From Erinaceus europaeus (Eukaryota; Chordata; Mammalia; Eulipotyphla; Erinaceidae), in the NCBI RefSeq assembly GCF_950295315.1, contig NC_080175.1, forward strand, positions 88,436,161-88,500,160: 64,000 nt of DNA. The letters run 5' to 3'. Below the pieces are notes generated by a model. That model saw nothing but the letters and a program-made list of their open reading frames with translations, was not told the DNA's origin and made no database searches. Shown here piece after piece: positions 30,361-42,229 of this stretch (position 1 is the first letter of the stretch; each line of letters starts with the position of its first letter). The translations under genes were made by a program, and so were the position numbers.

Positions 30361-31499
30361 AGACCATATTGGATCTTTTATTACTCTGAGGATAAAATTT
30401 AGCTTTATATCAGAAGTTTTCTTCTTCTTCTTTTTTTTTCTTATATGCCAACTTGAAAATCAACATTTAAAAACACCATTGAACTGGTATTAAATGAAAT
30501 TATAGTTCATGCTTGAGATTTTCAAGTTACTCTGAGAAAAAAAGTGTTTTCTTGTTTAAGGGGAAAATATCTATATGTAGTATTTCACTGTTATCTCAAT
30601 TCATGAAACTTTCTTCCTCCACTAAATATTTAATGGCTCTATTTAACAATGACTGTGTTCTGGTTTCTGCACAAGGAAGTGCTAGCCATAGTAATTGGCT
30701 TTGCTTTCAGATAGATGAGTCAGCAAGAAATCAGGCAGGGTATAGAAACCTTTTTATTTGCTATCAGTTATTCAGAGTTTCAAGTCATTGAAATATACTG
30801 AAAAAAATCTGGGAGGCAACTAAACCATGCAAATTAACCTTACATCTGCTTTATAGGACTCCTGAAACTAGATTTGTAATTCCTTATCTGTGGCTGCTCA
30901 AATAATTTTCTGGTTCATAATGTTGTCAGTAGGGAAGGAGAGTGGATTATCGTCTCTGGGATATATTTGTCTAAAAGTACTTGTATTTTTCCAGTCGTGA
31001 AAAGAATCTTTTCACCACTTGTGGGAATCCTTGAGCGTTAGAAATTCTACTTTTTGAACTTCATATTTATACATATGGGTTTTGTGAAATTTATTTTAGG
31101 AAGCAAAGTTTTTGAATGTTTCTTCTATTTTTTAGATGGAAGAAGAGAGATAGAGAAGAGAAAGAGAAAGAGAGAGAGAAAAAAAAGAAAAGCCTACAAC
31201 ACTGAGAAGCCCCTTGCATAGGGTGAGGGCTAGCCTTTTATCTTGGATAATACATATAACAAGACAGCACACTATCCAAGGTGGGATGTTTCTCAGGTCC
31301 AGAGTTTTTAATAGTTTTTTTTAAGAAATCCATGTTCTCATATATTGAAGTCTATAGCTATAATTTTCTCCCTGTATACTTTTACATATACACATAAGAA
31401 CTCAGATATATGATATATATTTACATATATAAATACAGTTTGCAAATAATGTGTCTTATAGTCATAAGACATTTATTAAACAGTTATCTTTGTCAGGTG
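30361..31499. other. Unique AT-rich DNA with GA/T tracts
   Basis: T-rich tract near 30,420-30,440 and a GA-rich tract near 31,140-31,195 that may be an old SINE body. No gene recognised. Confidence 0.45.
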
Positions 31500-31680
31500 T
31501 TTTATGAAGTGCATTACATCTAGCATTTCATTTATCTTCAACAAAATATGATGAAATAACTATACTTGCTGCTTTCATTTACCTAATGAGGAAGTTGACA
31601 TAGATCACAAGTCAACTGCCCAGAGCTGAACAATTATTAAGCGTAGAACAGGGCTATAAGTACAGATAGTCTATCTCTAC
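31500..31680 (+). mobile_element. MIR SINE (ancient)
   Basis: TTACCTAATGAGGAAGTTGACATAG, GTCAACTGCCCAGAGCTGAACAATTATTAAGCGTAGAACAGGG fits a diverged MIR core in sense. Confidence 0.65.
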
Positions 31681-31784
31681 ACATGACTATGGACAGGAAT
31701 TACTTTTGTAGACATGTAGGAAAAAGTAAAGATAAAATTCTGGAAGTTATGTCAAAATACATTAAATGAAGCTCAGAATGGAGA

Positions 31785-32100
31785 CCCCAAATCTTCATCT
31801 GCAGTATTCCAGCCTTTAGGTTCACAATTAGTCATCAATTTGTTTGGGAGTATGGATCCAGGGTCATTGTGGGTTGCAGAAGGTGGAAGGTCTGGCTTCT
31901 GTAATTGCTTCCCCGCTGAACATGGGCGTTGATAGGTCGATCCATATTCCCAGCCTGTCTGTCTTTTTCCCTAGTGGGGCAGAGCTCTGGGGAAGCAGGG
32001 CTCAAGGACATATTGGTGGAACCATCTGCCCAGGGAAGTGTTGTTGGCATCATGTTAGCATCAAGAACCTGGTGGCTGAAAAAAAGAGTTAACATGTGTT
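31785..32100 (-). mobile_element. L1 3'-terminal module, inverted piece
   Basis: 31,785-31,847 reads in plus sense (ATTCCAGCCTTTAGGTTCAC). 31,848-32,098 reads in minus sense (GAGTATGGATCC...AGAGTTAACAT). This is an L1 end with an internal orientation switch. Confidence 0.7.
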
Positions 32101-33325
32101 AACAATATTTATACACCTTTCCCATATTTGAAAGCTAATCTCTTCCCTGAACCAGCTTTCTGGTCCTTTTTTTATCAGCCATGACATCATCTCCCCAGAC
32201 AATAACATAGGTCCACCTGCATATCAGATTTCAGGCTCAGGAAAAAACTAGTATAGTCACGGACCCTTTGTAATATAACTAAAATAGACCTACTAGCTAT
32301 CTTCAAAAAAGAGGCCTCAAATCTTCATCTGCAATATTCCAGCCTTTAAATTCATGATTAGTCAACGATTTGTTTGGCTTTGTATGTTACCTTTTTTTTT
32401 TTTTTTTTTGGTTCCTAGGGTTCCTTAGCTTCATTTTGGTTGGTGCACTTCCTAACAAAAGCCATAGAACCTAGATATAGACAAGGGCCCATGAGATAGG
32501 GCACATGTGCATATGTATCCATGAATCAGGGGGAAATAGAATGTTCCATTCTATTATCATGGAATGTGAGCTCAGACCTACAGGGATGAAGAGGTTGAAC
32601 AGGCTTCTGTGCTGAATATGGGTCCCAGATCAGATCAATGGGGTTTAAAGTATTTATATACTTTTAATAAACTGTATATTTTTATATACATTATTTATAT
32701 ACTTTTATCATATTTGGAAGCTACTCTCTACCCTGATCCAGCTTTCTAGTCCTATTTCCAACTCTGACACCATCTCCCCATCTTTAGCTCACTTGCATGT
32801 TAGCTATCGGCTCAGGCAAAAATTAGTTAAGTCATAGGCCCCTTGGAATATAACTAATATAGACTTCAAGCATTTTCCAAATGGACACCCAAAATCTCAT
32901 CTGCTCTATTCTTACTTTTAGGTTCCTGATTATTAAATAATTTTTCTGCTTTATATTCTAATGCTTTTCAGCCATAGATGTTACCATGATGTCAAACTGA
33001 CTTCCCAGAGCAGACAGCCTTACTAATATGTCCTAGAACCCTACCTGCCCAGAGCTCTACTCCACTAGGGTAAGATAGAAACAAGCTGGGGGTATGGATC
33101 TATCTGTTAACATCCATGTCCAGCAAAAAAGCAATTTCAGAAGCCAGACTTTCCACTTTCTGCATCCAATAATGATCCTGGGTCCAGATTCCAAGAGGGA
33201 TCAAGAATACATAAGAAAGCTTCCAATGGAAGGGATGAGATGTGGAACTCTGGTGGAGGAATTTGTGTGGAATTGTAGCACTCTTATCCTACAGTCTTGT
33301 CAATCATTATTAAATAAAAAGAAAA
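32101..33325 (+). mobile_element. Old L1 3' UTR and terminal module
   Basis: Older-subfamily 3' UTR in plus sense, including two related CAGCTTTC...CTATTCCAGCCTTT blocks (32,150-32,390 and 32,740-32,960), a T18 tract at 32,391-32,409, and a terminal module at 32,920-33,320 ending in TATTAAATAAAAAG. No coding capacity. Confidence 0.72.
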
Positions 33326-33384
33326 CATAAATTATTTTCTATTTATTGATATTTTTTCTCATGCTTATGAGTCAAATTTTTCTT

Positions 33385-33570
33385 TCTTTTTTTTATCACT
33401 GGGACTTTACTGTGCTAGTATGACTTTTCAGATAGAGAGACAGAGATAGGCAGAATGAAAGACTCCTCAGCACTACAGCTTCCCTTAGCACTAACCTGGG
33501 ACATGCCCATGGCAAAGCAAACACACTATACATGTGAGAGCTCTCCTGCTCACCCTAATGCAGTTTGTTT
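33385..33570 (-). mobile_element. Old SINE-like fragment
   Basis: TTTTATCACTGGGACTTTACTG, GATAGAGAGACAGAGATAGGC and a decayed head on the right resemble the inverted third-type SINE. Strong divergence makes the class uncertain. Confidence 0.45.
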
Positions 33571-33704
33571 ATTTGTTTATTTATATATACCTACCCTCAG
33601 TGTTAGTTTTCAATATTTTTTTTTCCTATTTTCAGTAGGTAAAGTACTTTCTAGATGTTATGGAAATATCTTTTGTGAAGAGGTAAGGTTTACCCATATA
33701 TTTA

Positions 33705-33709
<5 letters not shown>

Positions 33710-33772
<63 letters not shown>
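33710..33772. repeat. (TC)n(TA)n compound microsatellite
   Basis: About 15 TC units run directly into about 16 TA units. Confidence 0.95.
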
Positions 33773-33774
<2 letters not shown>

Positions 33775-33775
33775 C

Positions 33776-34070
33776 TTTGCTTTCAGGGTGATTACTGGAG
33801 CTCAGCATCAGCACTAATTAATCCACTACTCCTGGAGGCCATTTTTTCCATTTTACTGAAAAAGACAGAGAAAAATTGAGAGAGGAGGAAGAGACAGAGA
33901 GGGAGAAAGAAAAAGAGACACCTACAGACCTGCTTCACCACTTGGGAAGTGACCACCCTACAGGTGGGGAACTGGAAGCCCAAAATCTGAATCCTTTCGA
34001 GGGTCCTTGAGCTTCATACTATGTGCGTAACCCTGTGTTAGTAACCCTGTGTGTCACTGCCTGGCCCCCA
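33776..34070 (-). mobile_element. tRNA-derived SINE, long type
   Basis: Long-type 3' block on the left (CAGGGTGATTACTGGAGCTC; CTCCTGGAGGCCATTTTTTCC), GA-rich inverted body and inverted head ending CACTGCCTGGCCCC. The compound microsatellite sits at its 3' tail. Confidence 0.82.
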
Positions 34071-34454
34071 ATCCATGTATATTCTCTAACCTGCTAATTC
34101 CAATTTCTAATAGCTATTTGAGTTTCATGAGTAAAAAGTTTAAGGCTTTCTATTCTCAGTTAAAGTTATACTTCCAGAACATCAGAAGAAATCTCATCTT
34201 AATCATCACATTTTATTATATGGTGAGTAATGGAAAGGTAATTAATTAATGGGAGGGAAAGTAGTAATTGCAAGGGCCCTAAAATAGTGAAGTCAGTCAC
34301 CATTTTAACAGACTCTGACATCACTTTTGACATTTAACCGCTTATGGTTTTCAAATTCTATCACTTCTCTTTTTCATTCTGCCCCACAACTGGCAATGCT
34401 GATAAAAAGATCAAGTACTCCTGCCTTTGGGCCTTTGGCAAGAGCAATAAATCT
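34071..34454. other. Unique AT-rich DNA
   Basis: Nothing recognised. Confidence 0.4.
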
Positions 34455-34552
34455 GAACCACTTGGCAGGGAAGACAATATAATAGTTATGCAAAAAGACT
34501 TCCATGCCTGAGACTCCAAATTTCCAAATTCAGTCCTCTGCATCACCATAGA
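34455..34552 (+). mobile_element. Decayed tRNA-derived SINE fragment
   Basis: GGGAAGACAATATAATAGTTATGC and GACTTCCATGCCTGAGACTCC match the sense of the element that lies inverted at 39,285-39,445. Confidence 0.55.
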
Positions 34553-35014
34553 GTTGAATAGTCCTGAGAGACACACAGACAGAAATTCACATTATGCAAA
34601 CTCCAGTTTACTTACCAGAACTCTGCAACCCCATACCCTAATCACAGTGAACACCATAATATATAGTTTCTTTCCTCTTCTCTCTCAAGCTGCTGCTTTT
34701 GTACCTACTTTGGAGGTAATGCCTTTTAGGAAAAGCTTTATTATCTAAGTATTAAGCATTTTCATGCCCTTTATTCTTTTTTGGAGAAAAAATGTTTAAA
34801 ATATGTTAAAACAGACAGACTGTGTTAGTTTCAGGTGTCTAACATTATGCTGTATTTTGTGTATATATAACATGTTCTCCTTTACTGCCCTCCATAATTT
34901 TTTTCATTCTTATAAACTGCAACTTCAAAGGAAAGCAATTACTTGAATAATGTGATTTCCTTCAGTGACCTTGACTTTTGGGGATTTCTCTCTCTCTCTC
35001 TCTCTGTCTGTCTC
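34553..35014. other. Unique AT-rich DNA
   Basis: Nothing recognised; a short TC tract at 34,988-35,005. Confidence 0.4.
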
Positions 35015-35128
35015 TTTTGCCTCCAGGGTTATCGCTGGGGCTTTGTGCCTGTACTGCGAATCTACTGCTCCTGGTGGCCATTTTGTTCCATTTTATTGAA
35101 TAGGACAGAGGGAAATTGAGAGGGCCTT
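35015..35128 (-). mobile_element. SINE 3' fragment, long type
   Basis: Only the long-type 3' block and start of the body are present (GCCTCCAGGGTTATCGCTGGGG; AATAGGACAGAGGGAAATTGAGAG). The head is missing, so this is a 5'-truncated copy. Confidence 0.78.
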
Positions 35129-35221
35129 GTTGGTGAACACAGGCTTGGTCATCACATTGATAACACTAATGATAAATGGGCAGTCAAAGCCAGAGTGCCC
35201 TTTCTCCTAGAAGAGAGAGAG

Positions 35222-35262
35222 AAAACAAACAAACAAACAAAGAAACAAACAAAAACAAACAG
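35222..35262. repeat. (AAAC)n microsatellite
   Basis: AAAC units with interruptions; a similar tract lies at 35,383-35,413. Confidence 0.85.
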
Positions 35263-35413
35263 AAAAAAATGAGTAGGTAATATCTTTGGAAAGAAGCTAG
35301 AAAGCTGGAAGTCTTGTGTCATGGTAAACACCTCCAGCTGTTAGTGACATTGGGACAATAATTTTGATTTGGTGGTGACTATGAAACAAAAACAAACAAA
35401 CAAACAAAAACAA

Positions 35414-36329
35414 CCTTCTCATATGACAGTGGTATTGTCATCATTTTTTGTGTCCCAACTAAAGTTTAGGTGTTGGGGGAAAGTACATTCTGCCTCTGTG
35501 GTGTGAAAAATAATAACTGGCACTGTGAAGAGGATGATGAGACAATGGTCACCGCCACAGGGGTGGCGGGTGGGGGTCTCTCTTCTACCAGGTTTGCTTG
35601 TCATCTGGCTCTGTACATGCTGACAGGCGTGTACTTTGAGCGGCTGCCTGCTGGCTAGTTTGTGCTTTGAAAAGCTTTGCTTTGTGCTGCATTTGCTGAA
35701 CCTTCCAATTTTTTTCCTTATAGATTTAACCCATATAAGTTAGAATCTTTGATAATTGGTATTTAGGGACCGTCTCTGGTACAAAAAAACTTCATTATAC
35801 TCTATGATGGAGGGAACCTATGGCCCTCTGGAGACACAGCCAAGAACAATATTAGTGAAGGGGTCTTCAGTAAGGTTTCTATTGCCATGAAAGCTACCTC
35901 TAATTCTAGGACACTGAATTCTAAGTCACTGGAATCAGATTCTTACTTATATTAATACATCACAGAAGACTCTTTTGAAGTATATCCAGTAACAGGCATC
36001 AAAGCACTAAAGCAGAAGTATAAGGTTTAATACATTAGAAATTTAAAGTTTGCTGGAAATTTAATTTTTATGAAACTAATTCTATAAAACATAGCTAAAA
36101 GAGAGCTAGCTAGTTACGTAAATACTGGTGCGAAACTAAATTGCAAACCAATAAAAATATTTCATGCCTGCACAACATATAGTCTGAATTGGTTTATCAT
36201 CAGTTCAAATGTACCCTCTGACTGCATTTCATAACCTTTATCAATACAACAATTTTGAATATCCGTGGGTATCTCATTAAATTTAAATACATTGTCTTTT
36301 TACTTATTAGATAAATTGAAAAATATAAG
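35414..36329. other. Unique DNA with a GC-richer stretch
   Basis: 35,464-35,660 is GC-richer than its surroundings with several CpGs and an open 62-codon plus-strand frame (35,470-35,658). I do not recognise the product and see no splice or promoter evidence. The rest is AT-rich and unrecognised. Confidence 0.35.
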
Positions 36330-36800
36330 CTAGTATAGTCATGGGCTCTTTGGAATCTAATTAAAATAGGACTACTAACTATCTTCAAAACAGAGACCTC
36401 CCCCCAACTCTTCATATGAACTATTCCAGCCTTTAGTATCATGATTAGTCAACAATTTGTTTGGCTTTATATGTTAACTCTTTTTTCAGTCACTAGGTTC
36501 TAGATGCTAACATGATGTCAACCGGACCTCCCTGGGCAGAAGACCCCACCAATATGTCCTGGAGCCCTGCTTCCCCAGATCCCTGCCCCACTAGGGAAAG
36601 AGAGAGGCAAGCTAGGAGTACCTTCCACCTTCTGCACCCCATAGTGACCCTAGGTCCATACTCCCAGAGAGATAAAGACTAGGAAAGCTATCAGGGGAGG
36701 GGATAGGATACAGACTTCTGGTGGTGGGAATTGTGTGAAGTTGTACACTTGTTATCCTATTTTTTTTGTCAGTGTTTCCTTTTATAAATAAATATTTTTA
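36330..36800 (+). mobile_element. Old L1 3' end
   Basis: Terminal module in sense (CTATTCCAGCCTTTAG; AGTCACTAGGTTCTAGATGC; CACTAGGGAAAGAGAGAGGC) with an internal deletion after CTAGGAGTA and a tail ending in AATAAATATTTTTAAAAAG. Confidence 0.78.
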
Positions 36801-38624
36801 AAAAGCATATAAACTAGTAGAATAAAAGATGTACTTCACTGTAGTCATCAGAACTATCATTTTGTTTAATTTTTTTTATTATAAGAGTACCCATATCCTA
36901 AAATATACAGGTGATAATGAATATTTTGGAACAATCAGCAATACAATTAAAGAAAGAGTTTGACATGTAACAACAGAATTCATAAAAATGGAATGGAATT
37001 CTCAACAACCTTTCTTTATGAGTCCTTATAACTTGTGCTTGGGAAACAATTTAGCCAAGACTTTAGTAATACATCCTTTTTTCTCCATCTCTACACAATG
37101 ACTTAAATGACAAATTCAGGATGATAAAAAAGAAAGCACAAAAACAAACCCTGAATAAAAGGCCTAAAGTAGATAAGGTAGTAAGGCATCCTGCTTTTAG
37201 TGCATTGAATAATTCTTCAGCCCCTCAATTAAATCATGGAGGACTTACTTCTTTAGTATAGTTTCAGAAAAGAAAGTCACAAATTTGAATATTTGTTTGG
37301 CAAGTGAGATGCGCTATATTTTTGGAGGACAAAAGAGGGTCAAAGTCCCTGGGAGTATCAAGGAAGTGAAGCACCTCCTTTGAATTCATCTGTACAAAGA
37401 ATAATTCCTGATTGAGGGGCCTGAGGCTATTCTAACTTTTTAATTTTTTTCCCACTCTGCCCAAAGGCAGATTGTAGCTTTTGGGGAAGGTTATATTTTG
37501 TTCTGCTATCCTGTATGTGATCAACCTCTCTTTATTCTAAACCATCTGAGATTTGACTTGATGAATTTAAGGTGAAAAACCTTACTTAACACAAAGCCAC
37601 AGTGCTGAATACTTAGGATAGTTGCCAGAATAGTTATATTGAGGTAAGTCACACGGTTTAAGCAAAGCGGTATACTTTTCCATGAAACATTATTATCTAT
37701 TTCAAGTTATGAGAATTAAGATATTAAATGTTCTTCTTGAATCACTTTCTTTTACTCAACAGTAGAGAAACTAAAGGTCATTTTTTAATTAAAAAATATG
37801 CTTTCATTTCACAAATAATGATTCCCAAATAGAAAATCTTACTCATTTTATTTTTATATTCTTAATGGACCACATGGATTTGATTTGGTTGTCAGTTACT
37901 CAAAAGTATTTCATTAACATTTCTATGCCAATAAAGGGAGAGGAATATGTAGGAGAATAAAAAGCACAAAGCCTGAGCTGTGATCTGTATTCTTAAATAA
38001 TTTTCAGTTGTCTCCCTGTTTCCCAAGAGATATCAGAGATCTACAAATAGTAGGGGTACTTTTGTCAAAGCCACAGTCATCGTATTTTAATAAAGCTTGC
38101 ATTTTATTATCTTTGTCATAAGCCTGTGAACATCTCAAAAGGACTGACACTATTGTTTTCTATTTTCTGTATCTCTAAAACCAACCTGTGTCTGATATGT
38201 GATTAGATCAGTAATAGAACTGATAAACAAGTATTTATTTAATATAAGCCAAAAAATGTGAGTGCAAAAAACAGGGATACTGTGAGGACAGCGATCATTC
38301 AACTCTGTAAAGTAGACCACTAGCAGGCAGGTGGCACCAGTCAGAGTCAAAGACACTGTGTGTTGCAGATACATGTACATGTCAATAAGTGAGCAAACAA
38401 TATATGTCCTGGTGTAGAGTTGGAGATTTAGATGAAAGAAAATGTCCAAGTTAGAAAAATGAAATAATATTGGGTCAGACTAAGAAAGCTGATTGAATTC
38501 TGATTATCTAACTTCATCGCAAACTGAAGTACACTTTTTAAAGACTTACTTTACCAGACAGACCAGTTCACCAGAATGATTTTTATTGTTGTTGCTATTG
38601 TTTAAGACAGGCATAGGCAGAGGG
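36801..38624. other. 1.8 kb of unique AT-rich DNA
   Basis: No repeat or gene recognised. A 99-codon minus-strand frame (38,150-38,449) has no motif I know. Confidence 0.5.
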
Positions 38625-38680
38625 TCAGGCTGTAGCACTGCAGGTTAAGTGCACATGGCACGAAACTCAGGAGCACAGGA
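38625..38680 (+). mobile_element. SINE head fragment
   Basis: GGGTCAGGCTGTAGCACTGCAGGTTAAGTGCACATGG is a type 1 head without its body. Confidence 0.5.
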
Positions 38681-39284
38681 AGACACTAACATTTCTATCC
38701 TAAAAACAGACCTGGCTGATTTCATAGCACATTGAGTGTTTTCAGATAGGAAAACTCTTGAGAGACAGTTATACATTCTTCCCTCCCACACAGACACTCT
38801 GGGTTCTCCATAGGAACGAGAAGCAGCAACTACATTCTAATTTTCTCCTGTGATCATGCATGTTCCCCACCTGCAACATTAAGGCTCCCCTGCCAGAGGA
38901 AGTCATCTTTTTTTTTTTTTTTTTTTTTTTTTTTGCCTCTTGAATGATACAGCCTCTCTGCCCAAGCTATTCCTCTGTATACACACACACACAGAGTAAG
39001 CCAGACATGGCAATTTGTTTTTCCTTTTTTAGAAAAAAAAAAGTAGGAAAAACAGACTTAAAAACAAAAGTCCTCCTGACCCAACTATATTTAATATTGC
39101 CTTTCCTACACATTACCACAGTCTGATATTCAAAGGTTACCATCTCTCCCTCAGGAATCCTCTGAAATGGTTATGTTATAGCCCTCAAATTTGCAATGGT
39201 ATTTTTTTATAGGAGAATAAACAAATCTTTACAAATGAAAAAAATATGATTGTAACTGTAGCTGAATCTTTTTTATAATAAATA
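38681..39284. other. Unique DNA with T tract
   Basis: T26 tract at 38,909-38,934; otherwise nothing recognised. Confidence 0.45.
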
Positions 39285-39445
39285 AAAATATTTACTTTAT
39301 GAGAGAAAGAGAGAGAGAGAGAGAGAGACCGAGACCACAGCATTGTTAAACTCTGTCTTATAGTGGTGTGGTGCTAGGGATTGAACAGGAAAGCCTCAGG
39401 CATGAGAGTCTTTTGCATAACTATTATGTTATCTCCCTAGCCCTG
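39285..39445 (-). mobile_element. tRNA-derived SINE (third type)
   Basis: AATAAATAAAAATATTTA tail on the left, (GA)n body, GTGGTGCTAGGGATTGAAC (inverted B box) and inverted head ending ATGTTATCTCCCTAGCCC. Confidence 0.72.
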
Positions 39446-39589
39446 TATCTGAATGTTAATGAACATTGTCAAGATACCTTGAAAGAAGTATTAGAAAGGT
39501 AGGTCACAACTAAATCATACAGGGTGAAGAAGGTTATATAGAGAGTAATTTTACTCTAAACTTTTCATCAAAGTAATTCCAATACCTGG

Positions 39590-39679
39590 AATGTCCTCTT
39601 AGCTCCACTGTTCTAATTCTTATCATCACTGGAACCTGATTATAGTGACTAATATTTAATAAATTCTTATCATTTGTCA
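39590..39679. other. Possible ancient repeat remnant
   Basis: AATACCTGGAATGTCCTCTT resembles an L2-type 3' region but is too short to be firm. Confidence 0.2.
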
Positions 39680-39870
39680 ACCCTGGTGGATAATGTCTCA
39701 CACACAATGTCTAATTTATTTTCTGCCTTGATTACACAGAGTGGTATCATTCTCCAGCCTAGGAAAGTCAGGGGCAGAGAGGATTAAACGAGCTCTCCAA
39801 AATTATATGTGGTAACATCAGGTTGATAATTCAGGTTGTCTGATTCAAAGATTGTTTATCCACTAACCAA
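39680..39870 (+). mobile_element. MIR SINE (ancient)
   Basis: GGAAAGTCAGGGGCAGAGAGGATTAAACG and AATTCAGGTTGTCTGATTC fit the sense MIR core and 3' part. Confidence 0.6.
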
Positions 39871-40349
39871 TATTGAGTCTTTTAAAATAATTTAAAAAAA
39901 TGATTCAATTAACTTCTGCTCTCTTTTAAAAGTGCATCCGGAACTGGAATTTGTGATTTTCAAAGATTTGTTTATGTGTGTGGCCTTACTGCTATTCACA
40001 ACCTGGAATCCGTTTCTGGTGTATAGACTCATTAAAAGAAAATTCAGTTCAAACAACTCTGTTGTCTACAGAACTAAGTCTGCAGAAAGCATTCATCTAA
40101 GATTATGATGTAAATGTCTTAGTAATAAAATCTCATATTAATCTGTGGTTCCGATTTCTCTAAACAATTAGAGGGAGAGCTTCTCTGAATTACTTCAGAC
40201 TGAGCTGGAAGACAAAGAAGATAATAGACAAATTTTATTATAAATATACCCCAAACCTGCAGTGTTGTTTCAAAAACCCTACTAAACATCCAGGTGAAGG
40301 GAAAAGATCTAAGAATGAGTAAATCTTTACTTAATATAAACCAGCAAAG
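39871..40349. other. Unique AT-rich DNA
   Basis: Nothing recognised. Confidence 0.4.
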
Positions 40350-40538
40350 GGGCCAGGCCAGTGGCACACCTGGCTAAGTGCTCTCATTACAGTGCCCACT
40401 GATCTGGTTTCAAGTCCCTGGTCCCCACGTGCAGGGGGAAGCTTCATAAGTGGTGAAACAGGGCTGCAGGTGTGTTTCTTTCTCTCCCTCCCCTTCTCAG
40501 TTCTCTCTGTCTTTACCCAATAATAAATAAAAAGACTT
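40350..40538 (+). mobile_element. tRNA-derived SINE (type 2)
   Basis: Head GGGGCCAGGCCAGTGGCACACC, B-box-like GTTTCAAGTCCC, GTGCAGGGGGAAGC block, CT-rich body and AATAATAAATAAAAAG tail. A type 1 SINE has inserted into its tail. Confidence 0.87.
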
Positions 40539-40903
40539 GGGAGTGGAGCAATAGTGCAGCGGGTTAAGTGCATGTGGTGCGAAGCTCAAGGACCAGCGTA
40601 AGGATCATGATTCGAGCCCTGACTCCCCACCTGCAGGGGAATGGGTTAAGTGCATGTGGTGCAAAGCTCAAGGACCAGCGTAAGGATCATGATTCGAGCC
40701 CCGACTCCCCACCTGCAGGGGAATCACTTCACAGGCGGTGAAGAGGGTCAGCAGATATCTTTCTTTCCTCCTCTCTGTCTTCCCCTCCTCTCTCCATTTC
40801 TCTCTGTCCTATCCAACAATGACTACATCAATAACAACAATAATAGCTACAACAATAAAACAAGGGCAACAAAAGGGAACAAATAAATATTAAAATAAAT
40901 TAA
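40539..40903 (+). mobile_element. tRNA-derived SINE (type 1) with duplicated head
   Basis: Inserted into the tail of the neighbouring SINE; a 17-bp target duplication (AATAAATAAAAAGACTT) is at 40,522-40,538 and 40,904-40,920. The tRNA-like head with its B box (GATTCGAGCCC) occurs twice (about 40,560-40,642 and 40,643-40,724), differing at a few bases. Confidence 0.9.
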
Positions 40904-40920
40904 AATAAATAAAAAGACTT

Positions 40921-41389
40921 AAAATCTTTAATAAATATAAATGAACATTTAAGAAACTTCAGTTTCTACCAAGGAAATATAATAAACTTAAAAATTGATA
41001 GAACTCAGGGATCTAATACTATTAATCTTTACCCAGAATGCCCAATTATTCCATAGTAATTCCAATTAATTTCATAACGGTTTATGAATCGGTGTTAGCG
41101 TTAAGTTAAATTAAAGAATAAAATGTGATTTTGGCATGATTTTATTTTTTATTTTATTTTTATTATTTACTACTGATTTATAAAATAATGAAATAATATG
41201 GGCATAATTCCACACCATTCCCACCACCAACATTTTGTGTCACATTTCCTTCCATCGGAAACTACAGCAGTTCCCCCAAGGTTAAAGATATTAGTTGACT
41301 ATTATTTCTATAGATATCTATCTCTTCTTATATATATTTGGCAACTTTTTCTATGGCCCTGCCTCTATTCTTTTTTTCTTTTTTAAAAA
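40921..41389 (-). mobile_element. AT-rich DNA with probable L1 3' UTR piece
   Basis: 41,145-41,345 resembles inverted L1 3' UTR (CACCATTCCCACCACCAA as at 7,420 and 54,325). 40,921-41,144 is unrecognised AT-rich DNA. Confidence 0.4.
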
Positions 41390-42225
41390 TTTATTTGTAA
41401 AATAGAAAATATCGACACAACCATAGAATAAGAGGGGTGAAATTCCACACATTTCCCACCACTAGAGTTCCATATCCCATCCCCTCCACTGTAAGCTTTG
41501 CTATTCTTTATCTCTCTGGGAGCATGGACCCAGGGGTGCAGAGGTCTGGTTTCTGTAATTGCTTCTTCAATGGACATGGGTATTGACACGTGTTGTTGTG
41601 CGAGGGCTGTGGAGAAGAGAGAGAGGGGGTCCAGAGCGAAGAGGAAACACAAATATTTATTTGCGCTGGCACCTCAGAGTTGGGTGCTAGAGAGGCAGGT
41701 TGGGCCACGTGGAGGTAGCGAAAATGGTCGCCTCACGCAGTAACCTTTCCTGCGGTCTGAACACCAGAGTGAAGCGCTGGCAAGAGAACGAGGTGCGGAA
41801 GAAGAAGGGCTTTTATAGGAGCAGCTTTCACGAGAATGGGAAGGGGGAGGAGTAACCATAGCACTCCAGGATAGGATAATAACTCTCATGAGAATGGGAG
41901 GGGGGAGGAGTAACCAAAGCACTCCAAATATCGTGGGAATATAGACAATGCCCTGAGGGTACAACATGGCTGAACAAGTACTCCGAGAATGTCCCAACTC
42001 TCACGGGAACTAGCAGTAGCCTGAGGGGGACAACATGGCAGATATGACTGCATCGGCACAATTTCCCAGCAGACACGTTGATCCGTATTCCCAGCCTGTC
42101 CCTATCTTTCCCTACTAGGGCAGGGCAATGGAAAGGTGGGGGTTTCAGGATACATTGGTGAGGTTGTCTCTATGGGCGAGTCAGGTTGACATTATGGTAG
42201 CATCTGCAACTTGGTGTTTGGAACG
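41390..42225 (-). mobile_element. L1 3'-terminal module split by a solo LTR
   Basis: 41,390-41,590 and 42,072-42,225 are consecutive parts of one inverted L1 terminal module (CATAGAATAAGAGGGGTG; GGGAGCATGGACCCAGG; then GTTGATCCGTATTCCCAGCC; CTACTAGGGCAGGGC). The interruption at ATTGACACG fixes the LTR insertion point. Confidence 0.85.
41591..42071 (-). repeat. Solo LTR, 481 bp, CpG-rich
   Basis: TG...CA ends and a perfect 6-bp duplication GACACG (41,585-41,590 and 42,072-42,077) define an LTR with no internal sequence. The minus strand has TATAAAA (41,811-41,817) followed by AATAAA (41,656-41,661), so it is minus-oriented. Two 40-bp direct repeats (41,830-41,869 and 41,887-41,926) lie in U3. 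It is not similar to the provirus LTR. It probably arose by LTR-LTR recombination. Confidence 0.93.
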
Positions 42226-42229
42226 AGCA

